Assembly: GCA_965247585.1 (NCBI GenBank)
Contig: CBDFHC010000005.1
Coordinates: 1-64,000 of the forward strand
Reading direction: 5' to 3'
DNA length: 64,000 bases
From: CBDFHC01 sp965247585
GTDB taxonomy: Bacteria > Chloroflexota > Dehalococcoidia > Lucifugimonadales > GCA-2712585
Shown: positions 48,679-55,851 of the stretch, piece after piece
How the letters are laid out: every line of letters starts with the position of its first letter
How positions within the stretch are numbered: the first letter of the stretch is position 1
Made by a program: the position numbers and the translations under genes
Notes under the pieces: generated by a model
Seen by the model: the letters and a program-made list of their open reading frames with translations, nothing else
Database searches by the model: none
What the model was told of the DNA's origin: nothing

Positions 48679-50181
48679 CTACTCTTTTGGCATTCTCAGG
48701 TGGAGCCCATTTACCACGGCTTCCATGCCCTCAAGGCTGTCGTAAGGGTCTGGCACGTAGCGTCGGCCTACGCAGGCGGAGCAAAAGGGCAGGTTCACCG
48801 CCACTACGGTCTCATCCAGGTATGCGCGAGCCAGGAAGTAATCGAACGGCCCCGTAGGGCACGCGCCCGCCGGCGCAGGCAAGGGCATCGGTGGTGGCCG
48901 GGCCGTGGCCAACAACGGCGTATCCCCAGGGGGAACAGGCACCAGTACAGGCGGCGGTAGCGGTTGGACGGTGGCCAGCGGCGTGGTATCGCCGGGGGGA
49001 ACAGTTACCGGTTCAGGCGGCGGGACGTAATCCGGGAACACCGGCTCATGGCCCATGAAAATGATGGCCTTGCCACCCTCCAGACTGACTTCTTTCGTCT
49101 CCACGCAGGGCGAGTCCCACCAGAGTTGCCCCAGGGGGGTCTCAAGGAATTCGTCCCATATTTCGAGCTGCCATAGGGAGAGATTGACACCAGTACCCGG
49201 CTGACCTTCGTCAAGCCGATAAGGGATGTCAACCCTGTTGCCTGGGCCTTGGCCCTCCCCTGGGGGCAGCACCCTTACAGAGCGCTCATCGAGCAGCAGA
49301 GAGGGTAAGCCGCCTGGTGGGTCGAAGTCTTGGCCGAGCCAGTACACGGCGACAGCCAGGCCGGGGTCATCCAGGGAAGCGAGAGGGTCTAGCTTGACGT
49401 AGCCGATGGAGGCTGGGTCAAGGAAATCCGGAGGCAGCGAGTCGAGGGGCACGAAGTCGTTCTTGTAGGTGGTAACTTGTGCCGACCGTCTACCTGGTTC
49501 CCCATATCCGATGTCCCAGGCCAGAGGGAGCAAGCTTTCGCGATGGACGTAGAAAGCAACTGGATTCTCGCCTTCTTCCAAGTATGTCACCGCCGCGGCC
49601 GGTTGACCGTTGTACTCCAGATCCAATTCGACTTTGCCGCCGGGTGGCGCCGAAAGGTTTTCGCAAGCAAATATCAGCATTGAAAGCACCGGGCTGTCCA
49701 TGAAGGGGCAGGTTGAAGCCTTTCCTTCCGTTGGCCTGTTCTCTTCGGTCAGGGGGTTGAAGAAAACCGCGGTCTCGTCAGAGACAATGGTGGCGCCGCT
49801 ATCCGCGAGGTCACCCTCGAGAGAGGGGTCTTTTTGGAAGTGGCTGCGTCCCCGTTGCTGGGCAACGTCCAGCCAGGCCTCGATAGTCCAGAGCGGACGG
49901 ACCGAGTCACCGTCCTCGGAGGTAGTGGCGACGGTCTGGCTGAAAGTGTGAAAAACGAAGCCCTGGCGGATCATGGCCAGTTCTACTCTCGCGAAGAACT
50001 CCCGGGGGGTCAGGTTGGGGGACAGAGCCACGACTGGTGGAAGCGCAGTAGCAGAAGTCGGAACCTGCTGAAGGCTGGCTACATCCTCGGGTGGCGCAGG
50101 GGTGACGTTCTCGCCGCAAGCCACAGCTAACAGGGCTATCGGCAGCCCGATGGCAAGGCATAGTAGCTTTAACCCGCCCAT
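48679..50181 (-). CDS. Large lipoprotein of unknown function
   Basis: The ATG at 50181, with GAGAGGA before it, gives 500 residues. The signal is MGGLKLLCLAIGLPIALLAV with lipobox AVAC. The mature protein starts with a Pro/Ala/Ser/Val linker. A central domain of LolA/LppX-like character follows (LWTIEAWLDVAQQRGRSHFQ, EAW-type strands, AFYVHRESLLPLAWDIGYGE), and a Pro-rich stretch (PPPEPVTVPPGDTTPLATVQ and a near repeat of it) comes before a Cys-containing tail (ACPTGP, FCSACVGRR). It is anchored on the outside of the membrane. Function unknown. Confidence 0.75.
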   Translation of the reverse strand: MGGLKLLCLAIGLPIALLAVACGENVTPAPPEDVASLQQVPTSATALPPVVALSPNLTPREFFARVELAMIRQGFVFHTFSQTVATTSEDGDSVRPLWTIEAWLDVAQQRGRSHFQKDPSLEGDLADSGATIVSDETAVFFNPLTEENRPTEGKASTCPFMDSPVLSMLIFACENLSAPPGGKVELDLEYNGQPAAAVTYLEEGENPVAFYVHRESLLPLAWDIGYGEPGRRSAQVTTYKNDFVPLDSLPPDFLDPASIGYVKLDPLASLDDPGLAVAVYWLGQDFDPPGGLPSLLLDERSVRVLPPGEGQGPGNRVDIPYRLDEGQPGTGVNLSLWQLEIWDEFLETPLGQLWWDSPCVETKEVSLEGGKAIIFMGHEPVFPDYVPPPEPVTVPPGDTTPLATVQPLPPPVLVPVPPGDTPLLATARPPPMPLPAPAGACPTGPFDYFLARAYLDETVVAVNLPFCSACVGRRYVPDPYDSLEGMEAVVNGLHLRMPKE

Positions 50182-50342
50182 TGCTGTCCTCTCATTTCCA
50201 CCTTTCAAGGAGCGTGTCAGTCCCAGTGTAAAGGCGCTTGCTTTTTAGGATACGGCGGAGGGACGTTGCCGCGGAGTGCCTGGCACCGTTTGGATTTGGG
50301 CTGTGAGCAAGCGTTTGCGCTAATACCGGAGAGGGTAAGGCA

Positions 50343-50720
50343 TTAAACGGCGCGGGCGGCGTAGAAGCCCAGCGTGACGGCGGCCAGGGTGACGGCGAGC
50401 TGGAGGGCGATGTTGGCGATTGCCTGGAGGACGACGCCGTCGCGGAAGAGGGCCAGGGTCTCGATGCTGAAGGCGGAGAAGGTGGTGAAGCCGCCGAGGA
50501 GGCCAACGGCGAGGAGGGAGCGGACTTCCTGGTTGAAGAAGTGACGGTCCTCGCCGAGGCCGTAGAGGATGCCGATGAGGAGGCAGCCGAGGGCGTTGAC
50601 GACGAGGGTGGGGTATGGGAAGTCTGGGTGGCCGGAGAGGTCCAGGACCCAGCGTCCGGCGAGGTAGCGCAGGGTGGCGCCGCCAAAGCCGCCGAGGCCC
50701 ACCAGTAGGACGATGCTCAT
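50343..50720 (-). CDS. crcB: Fluoride channel Fluc/CrcB
   Basis: The ATG at 50720 gives 125 residues, the normal length. Conserved blocks are GLGGFGGATLRYLAG, YPTLVVNALGCLLIGILYGL and the pore motif GLLGGFTTFSAFSIETLALF. Four membrane spans are seen. A dual-topology dimer exports fluoride. A GGAGG ribosome site lies within a small hairpin just upstream (50730-50744). Confidence 0.92.
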   Translation of the reverse strand: MSIVLLVGLGGFGGATLRYLAGRWVLDLSGHPDFPYPTLVVNALGCLLIGILYGLGEDRHFFNQEVRSLLAVGLLGGFTTFSAFSIETLALFRDGVVLQAIANIALQLAVTLAAVTLGFYAARAV

Positions 50721-50729
50721 AGGAACCGG

Positions 50730-50744
50730 CCTCCGAGTCGGAGG
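50730..50744 (-). promoter_or_regulatory. Hairpin covering the crcB ribosome site
   Basis: On the minus strand CCTCC-GACTC-GGAGG pairs the Shine-Dalgarno GGAGG, nine bases before the ATG, with an upstream CCTCC. It could limit initiation. It does not match the fluoride riboswitch well enough to name it. Confidence 0.35.
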
Positions 50745-50869
50745 GTAATGGAGCCGCCCGCCGCGGGACGACGGAGGGGATGATAGCACGGGGGATGGGG
50801 GAGGGGGGGGTGGGTATCTCGGCCCGAGACCGAGGTCACTTGGAAACGATCAGTGGACACTATAGGCAT

Positions 50870-51040
50870 CGTCACTACGAGGGGCTGCATATCACAGGTT
50901 GGTGGTTCCCACCATCCCGCGCCGGAATGTATTAATACGTATGCCTTGAGGGACACCCTCAAACTCCCGGCAGAAGGGCCATCCCCCTTTGCTAGTCGCA
51001 GGTAGAGTAGGGACGGTGCTATATCTATAGGAATGACGTG
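50870..51040. repeat. Three-hairpin repeat A followed by part of repeat D
   Basis: Hairpin 1 TGGTGG-TTC-CCACCA. Hairpin 2 is TTGAGGG-ACA-CCCTCAA. Hairpin 3 is weaker (gcagaagggccatccccctttgc). Family D (gtagagtagggacggtgct) follows. The next 350 bases, to 51394, show nothing I can name. Confidence 0.8.
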
Positions 51041-51394
51041 GCTTTTGCGGACACTTCACGTGGAAGATGCAAGGCCGCAAATGCGGGAGATGTCAAAAAT
51101 TCACAACCTCTCAGGGTGAGTCGGGTGGGGGGCAGCAAGGCTGAATTAGTACGCCTGAGGGTTAGGTCCGGGCGGCACCAGGGAAGAGGATGGACTAAGG
51201 GCAGGGGCGCCCGCGCTATCTGGAACTGTTGGAGTTGGTGTATCTGTGGGTGACGCCACTCAAATACGATGGCCTTCCCTTAGTAGCTAGGAAAGTCAGT
51301 CTCGGTAGCACGCCTTGCATGAATCCATAGGCTGGAGCGCTACGTATGAACGCTGGAATCGCTTATTCGAGTTTACTACAGGGGATGGTCTTTA

Positions 51395-51433
51395 ATGCGA
51401 ACGCACTCGTCAGTCATCAAACGCTCAGTGCTA
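51395..51433 (+). pseudogene. 5' stub of the lipoprotein gene split by IS630
   Basis: The stub encodes MRTHSSVIKRSV plus one codon interrupted at the TA target. It joins in frame to 52656 if the IS is removed, restoring MRTHSSVIKRSVLGIFMLIG as the front of a lipoprotein signal peptide. Confidence 0.75.
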
Positions 51434-51516
51434 GTACTCAGTCAACTCGGTTTTGGTAATTGTTTAAGAAAACGTCTAAGGTTGCTACCCTTTTTTAGGA
51501 GTGTTGACGTAGGAGG

Positions 51517-51996
51517 GTGGCAGCCATGGGACGAGAACGGTATGTGGTCCGGTTGGAAAGGGAAGAACGAGACCAGTTGGAACGACTGATTCGCGGGGGA
51601 AAGAGCCCAGCGCGAAAGGTTGCCCGGGCCCGTATTCTGCTAAAGGCAGATACGGGCTGGGGGGTGATGCGCATCGTGGAGGCGCTGGACACGTCTGCGG
51701 GTACGGTGTGCCGTACCAAGCGGCGGTACCTGGAGGGAGGACTGAAGCGGGCCTTGGAGGAAGATCCTCGGCCAGGACATCCGACCAAACTGGATGAGCG
51801 GGGGGAAGCGCACCTGATTGCCCTGGCGTGCAGCGAGGCCCCTCCAGGCCATGACCACTGGACCCTGCGGCTCCTGGCAAACAAGGTGGTGGAGTTGGGG
51901 CTGGCGCCCTCCATGTCCCACGAGGGAATTCGCAAGCGGTTGAAAAAAACAGTCTCAAGCCGTGGCAGAAGAAGGAGTGGTGTATTCCCCAGGTGA
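51517..51996 (+). CDS. IS630-family transposase, N-terminal frame
   Basis: The product is 159 residues; the ATG at 51526 is the likely start. It has the paired HTH DNA-binding region: ARILLKADTGWGVMRIVEAL, DTSAGTVCRTKRRYLEGGLK and the second helix-turn-helix EAPPGHDHWTLRLLANKVVE. At KRLKK an A7 run (about 51944-51950) allows a -1 shift, after which the text continues NSLKPWQKKEWCIPQVSAEF into the catalytic frame. The last residues after the run (TVSSRGRRRSGVFPR) are out-of-frame. Confidence 0.85.
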   Translation: MAAMGRERYVVRLEREERDQLERLIRGGKSPARKVARARILLKADTGWGVMRIVEALDTSAGTVCRTKRRYLEGGLKRALEEDPRPGHPTKLDERGEAHLIALACSEAPPGHDHWTLRLLANKVVELGLAPSMSHEGIRKRLKKTVSSRGRRRSGVFPR

Positions 51997-52640
51997 GCGC
52001 CGAGTTTGTGGCGTGTATGGAGGATGTGCTGGACCTTTACGCGGAACCCTATGACCCAGAGCGCCCGGTGGTCTGTTTCGACGAGACCTCCAAGCAGTTG
52101 CTGGCGGAAAAGAGGTCTCCGATCCCGCCCAAGCCGGCACGACGGGAGCGATACGATTACGAGTACCAGCGCAATGGCACCCGAAACCTGTTCATGCTGT
52201 GCGAGCCCCTGGCGGGCTGGAGGCATGTGGCAGTGACCGAACGTCGTACCATGGTGGACTTCGCTCAGCAGATGCGGTGGCTGGCCGATGAAGCTTACCC
52301 AGCGTCCGAGAAGATCCGGGTGGTGCTGGACAACCTCAACACCCACAAACCAGCTTCCCTCTACGAAACCTTCGAGCCCAAGGAGGCTAGGCGAATACGC
52401 AAACGCTTGGAGTTTCACTACACTCCCAAGCACGGTAGGTGGCTCAACATGGCAGAGATCGAGTTCAGTGTCTTGGCCAGGCGAGTCCTGCGCCGGCGTA
52501 TTGCCGATGAAGAGACTTTGAGTGGCGAGATCGCGGCCCTGGAGGCAGAACGAAACCAAGCCGGAGCAACCATTGACTGGAGATTCTCCACTGTGGACGC
52601 CCGAGTCAAGCTTCACCATCTCTATCCTGCCAACAATTAG
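51993..52640 (+). CDS. IS630-family transposase, catalytic frame
   Basis: The frame holds the DDE core: D in VVCFDETSKQLL, D in RVVLDNLNTHKPA and E in WLNMAEIEFSVL. The preceding sequence from the A7 run is also open in this frame, so the functional enzyme is made by fusion with the upstream frame. The ATG at 51993 within the overlap (ATGA-like context, GTGAGC) is unlikely to be a true start. All catalytic acids are present. Confidence 0.85.
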   Translation: MSAEFVACMEDVLDLYAEPYDPERPVVCFDETSKQLLAEKRSPIPPKPARRERYDYEYQRNGTRNLFMLCEPLAGWRHVAVTERRTMVDFAQQMRWLADEAYPASEKIRVVLDNLNTHKPASLYETFEPKEARRIRKRLEFHYTPKHGRWLNMAEIEFSVLARRVLRRRIADEETLSGEIAALEAERNQAGATIDWRFSTVDARVKLHHLYPANN

Positions 52641-52664
52641 GTTGACTGAGTACTAGGCATCTTT

Positions 52665-53564
52665 ATGCTAATTGGCCTTTTGGCAGTTGCCTGCACAAGC
52701 GGCGATGATCCCACCGCCACACCCACTTCAACCGCCGACACAACGGCTCCGGCAACCGCGACGGCGACCACACCTGCAGCGACGGCGACTCCTACAGCGA
52801 CAAGAGATCGCTCCGCGGCGACGGCCACCCCGACGGTGGAAGCTATGATTGTTGGGGCAGCGGCGGTGAACGCCATAGTGCACCCCGACCTGGGAACCGC
52901 AATGCTGGTAGATTCTGACGGGCTAGCCCTGTACCTGTTCACGCCAGACAGCAAAGGTGTGAGCACTTGCACCGGCGGATGCGCAGATTTCTGGCCGCCG
53001 CTTCTGACTGTGGGCGATGCCACCGCCAGAGGCGGAGTGTCCGCCGACCACCTGGGGAGCATTGAGCGCGAGGACGGCGGCACTCAGGTGACGTACAACG
53101 GCTGGCCGCTTTATTACTTTAGTGGCGATAGCGGACCTGGGGTGGCAAATGGGCAGGACTCACAGGACGTGTGGTACGTGGTGTCGACGTTCGGGGGACC
53201 GATTCAGACCGCGGCTCTGGTAGAGACCTCGGTGCATGCGACGTTGGGCACAATCCTGACGGACCGCTCGGGACGAGTTCAATACCTGTACACCCCGGAC
53301 GATAAGAATGTGAGCGCCTGCTCCGGCGCATGCGCCATGGCCTGGCCCCCGCTGCTCACGGTAGGCGATCCCACCCCCGGAGACGGAGTGTCCGCCGACC
53401 ATCTGGGCACCATTGAGCGCGAGGACGGCGGTACTCAGGTGACGTACAACGGTAGGCCCCTGTACTACTTCGCCTTCGACAACACGGCGGGGGATACCAA
53501 CGGCCAGGCCAGCAGCGACGTTTGGTTCACGGTGTCGACGTCTGGGGAGGCAGTAGCCGGGTAA
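52665..53564 (+). CDS. Lipoprotein with two Y-x4-D (PF03640-type) repeats, 5' end displaced by IS630
   Basis: From ATG 52665 the product has 299 residues with a short leader MLIGLLAVAC. The full leader lies left of the IS (51395-51433), so the present start lacks the basic n-region and export may be weak. A Thr/Ala/Pro-rich linker (residues 15-50) precedes two domains. Domain 1 has ALYLFTPDSKGVSTCTGGCA-DFWPPL and YNGWPLYYFSGDSGPGVANG. Domain 2 has VQYLYTPDDKNVSACSGACA-MAWPPL and YNGRPLYYFAFDNTAGDTNG. These are secreted beta-domain repeats of unknown function, often near haem or redox proteins. Confidence 0.8.
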   Translation: MLIGLLAVACTSGDDPTATPTSTADTTAPATATATTPAATATPTATRDRSAATATPTVEAMIVGAAAVNAIVHPDLGTAMLVDSDGLALYLFTPDSKGVSTCTGGCADFWPPLLTVGDATARGGVSADHLGSIEREDGGTQVTYNGWPLYYFSGDSGPGVANGQDSQDVWYVVSTFGGPIQTAALVETSVHATLGTILTDRSGRVQYLYTPDDKNVSACSGACAMAWPPLLTVGDPTPGDGVSADHLGTIEREDGGTQVTYNGRPLYYFAFDNTAGDTNGQASSDVWFTVSTSGEAVAG

Positions 53565-54196
53565 CTCTGATCAGGCCAAACATCCTTCCCTCGGTTTGAT
53601 TGTCGGTCGTTGGCCAATGGGAGGCTTAAGGGGTAGGAGACCGATCAGGAGACGGCAGACTTTCGAGCGGGAGTCCTTACCGGGATGTCCCGGGGGTTCT
53701 CTCTTGAAATAAGGCGTTGTAGTCGAACAGGACCGCGGAGGCCACGGTGGCGAAGGCGGGCCTGGGGCTGGGCCGTGTAGCGAGCGGCGAGCTAAAGGGG
53801 GTGGTGGATGTGAGCTTACGGCAAGGAGATGGGACGTCGCCGCGCCTCCCGAGGCAGGTAGCGGCAGGCTGGGAGGGGATAAGGGAGGGCGTAGGCGCCG
53901 GAGCCGTCGAGGCCCAGTAAGGCGATGATGCTTGTTTGTAAGGGTGCGCGGTTGGGTAAGGTGTGGAGGGAGCGAGGTTGGGGGAGAGGCATATCACACC
54001 AAGGCAAATCAGCATATACAAATGACTCCGCAGGCTAAATTAGACTTGGTTCCAAGCGTGAAGTGAGTCATTGCGGGTGGTCCGGTGGTATTGCACTGGA
54101 ATTGTCCCCGAGTGTTTAGCGATAGGCTTGGGTGGTGGAACGGTTTTGGCCGGTGGCCAAGGTTAAGGTAGATTAAGTGGGCTACAATTGATTGCC
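53565..54196. other. Gap with decayed coding text on the minus strand
   Basis: Between 53680 and 54000 two minus-strand frames give protein-like pieces (SIIALLGLDGSGAYALPYPL and, in another frame, FATVASAVLFDYNALFQE). They do not join without frameshifts. I do not recognise the family. No A or B repeat is present. Confidence 0.35.
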
Positions 54197-55465
54197 ATGA
54201 TCCCACTGCCCATTAATGTGACGCGGCTTGCTTGGCTGTCCACCTGCTTGGTAATCGTACTCGGTCTGGCAGGTTGCACGTCTACTACCAGGCAACTTAC
54301 GCCCACACGTGCGCCGACGAGCCCGGATCTTTCCACCGCTGAAAAGACAGCACTGACCGTTGGGCCGTCTCCCACCGCGGAACCAACCGGAGCATCAACG
54401 GAGCGGCTTCCAGCCGCGACGCCGGCCGATACGTTACCAGTACAGGCGACGCCGACGCCTGTTAGCACACCACCGGTGGACGACTCTGCGGAGTCTGGAG
54501 CGACGGAGGTGAAGACAACTGCCTCTGTCGTCGCCGACGTGACCTTAGAGTCACCCACCATGGAACAGAGAACGCCGGTGCCAACGGAGCCCAGGCCAAC
54601 GGGGACAAAAAAGCCAAGCCTGGATGAATTGGCTACGGCAACTCCCACTGTAAGTCCACCCGAGACGCAGCATTCAACAACCCCGGAAGCACAGATGGAA
54701 GGCACGCCCACGCCGACCGCGGAACCAGCAGCGACGCAGTTAACGACAGAGACGCCAACGCCGGTTCCCGAGGAAGCTGACGCCGGAGCGGCAGAGGAAT
54801 ATTCAACTGACGTAAAGCCAGTGAGGACGTTTTCTACCGTTGAAGAGGCTCTTCTAGACAGTACACCTGAATGGTTGCGAATCATCCATGAAACGCCGTC
54901 CGGGGAATTCGAAGTTTACGAGGCCACGGCTCCGGATGGACCCCTTGAAATGAGTATCCACTTTCTGAGTGAAGGTTATGGCTCAGAAGTTACCTGGGGA
55001 ATCGGTTATCCGTCGGATTGGGAGGCAGCACTTTACACCCTGGTGCCCAACGATCCGGCCTACCAAACATGTGAAATGGTATTTATTACCCCTCCGTCAG
55101 GGCAACCACCCAACTATTTTTTCCACATCACGGCGATGCGCTGTCCCGGTTGGGGTGAGGGCCACAACGCCAAGACATGGGCCGAGGAATCGCATGTTAG
55201 GGCCCCTGCCGGAGTGCCATCCACAGTCTGGCTCTCCTCCGGAATGGCGGAATTCAACGGCCTGACGGCGTTTGAGGCAGTCACACACACTAATGACCCA
55301 TTTGATGTCAAATCTTTAGAAATATATTCCGTAGTGGGCTCAGACGCTTATCAGGTTGAGGCCGCTGCCGCGCTGAACCGGTGGGAAGAAGCGAGGCCGA
55401 TGTTGGAACAGATTGCATACTCGTTTTTCGCGCTGGACTTTGGCGTGGACTTTCCGGCTGAGTAG
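54197..55465 (+). CDS. Thr/Pro-rich lipoprotein of unknown function
   Basis: The ATG at 54197 gives 422 residues. Signal peptide: MIPLPINVTRLAWLSTCLVI with lipobox GLAGC. Residues about 28-210 are a low-complexity Thr/Pro/Ala/Glu linker (ATPTPVSTPP, PTPTAEPAATQL and similar). The C-terminal 200 residues look folded: WLRIIHETPSGEFEVYEATA, PLEMSIHFLSEGYGSEVTWG and LEIYSVVGSDAYQVEAAAAL. The build (lipid anchor, long stalk, small head) is shared with the 22832 and 52665 lipoproteins. It is alone between an empty gap and an A repeat. Confidence 0.75.
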   Translation: MIPLPINVTRLAWLSTCLVIVLGLAGCTSTTRQLTPTRAPTSPDLSTAEKTALTVGPSPTAEPTGASTERLPAATPADTLPVQATPTPVSTPPVDDSAESGATEVKTTASVVADVTLESPTMEQRTPVPTEPRPTGTKKPSLDELATATPTVSPPETQHSTTPEAQMEGTPTPTAEPAATQLTTETPTPVPEEADAGAAEEYSTDVKPVRTFSTVEEALLDSTPEWLRIIHETPSGEFEVYEATAPDGPLEMSIHFLSEGYGSEVTWGIGYPSDWEAALYTLVPNDPAYQTCEMVFITPPSGQPPNYFFHITAMRCPGWGEGHNAKTWAEESHVRAPAGVPSTVWLSSGMAEFNGLTAFEAVTHTNDPFDVKSLEIYSVVGSDAYQVEAAAALNRWEEARPMLEQIAYSFFALDFGVDFPAE

Positions 55466-55564
55466 TCAAGATACGATTCCACGGGGAACCTAGGAGCCAT
55501 GGTGCCGATAAGCTCAGACCAGGTGAAAGCCAAAGTCGTTACGGCGATGGGTGTTCGCTGCTCG

Positions 55565-55692
55565 GAGGGGCTGCAAATCGGAGGTTGGATGTTCCCACCA
55601 TCCCGCCCAGTAAGGTATTAATTCGTATGTCTTGAGGGACACCCTCAAACTCCCGGCAGCACCACCCAGGTTACCTGCACTCTCCTGTGTGG
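55565..55692. repeat. Three-hairpin repeat A
   Basis: Hairpin 1 is ttggatgttcccacca. Hairpin 2 is TTGAGGG-ACA-CCCTCAA. Hairpin 3 is GCAGCACC...GGTTACCTGC. A B-like tail (gagggtgagcgggttgga) follows at 55765. Confidence 0.8.
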
Positions 55693-55778
55693 GAAGAGGT
55701 AGATCAGTGTGCCCCGATCTTTCAAGATTTGGCTCTGTCAATAACCGGAGATGGTGTGCGCATCTGAGGGTGAGCGGG

Positions 55779-55807
55779 TTGGAAGGGGTAGGGGGGGTTG
55801 CTACAAT
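55779..55807 (+). promoter_or_regulatory. Putative valS promoter overlapping a repeat-B tail
   Basis: TTGGAA (55779-55784), 17-base spacer, TACAAT (55802-55807), 45 bases before the ATG. The -35 box is part of the conserved tail gagcgggttggaa of repeat B. Confidence 0.55.
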
Positions 55808-55851
55808 AGGCGGCGGTACGGAATTCGGAGGCGGGTGAGGACTTTCGGTTT

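Larger units (their letters stand above)
51434..52653 (+). mobile_element. IS630-family insertion sequence
   Basis: The element is 1220 bp between TA dinucleotides (51432-51433 and 52654-52655), as expected for IS630/Tc1-mariner. Its ends GTACTCAGTCAAC and GTTGACTGAGTAC are inverted repeats. It carries a transposase in two frames. Confidence 0.88.

Noticed and set aside
50720..50790. Fluoride riboswitch upstream of crcB
   Set aside because: Some elements look alike (stem, then GGTTCCTA before the ATG), but the upstream strand needed for the pseudoknot is not found.
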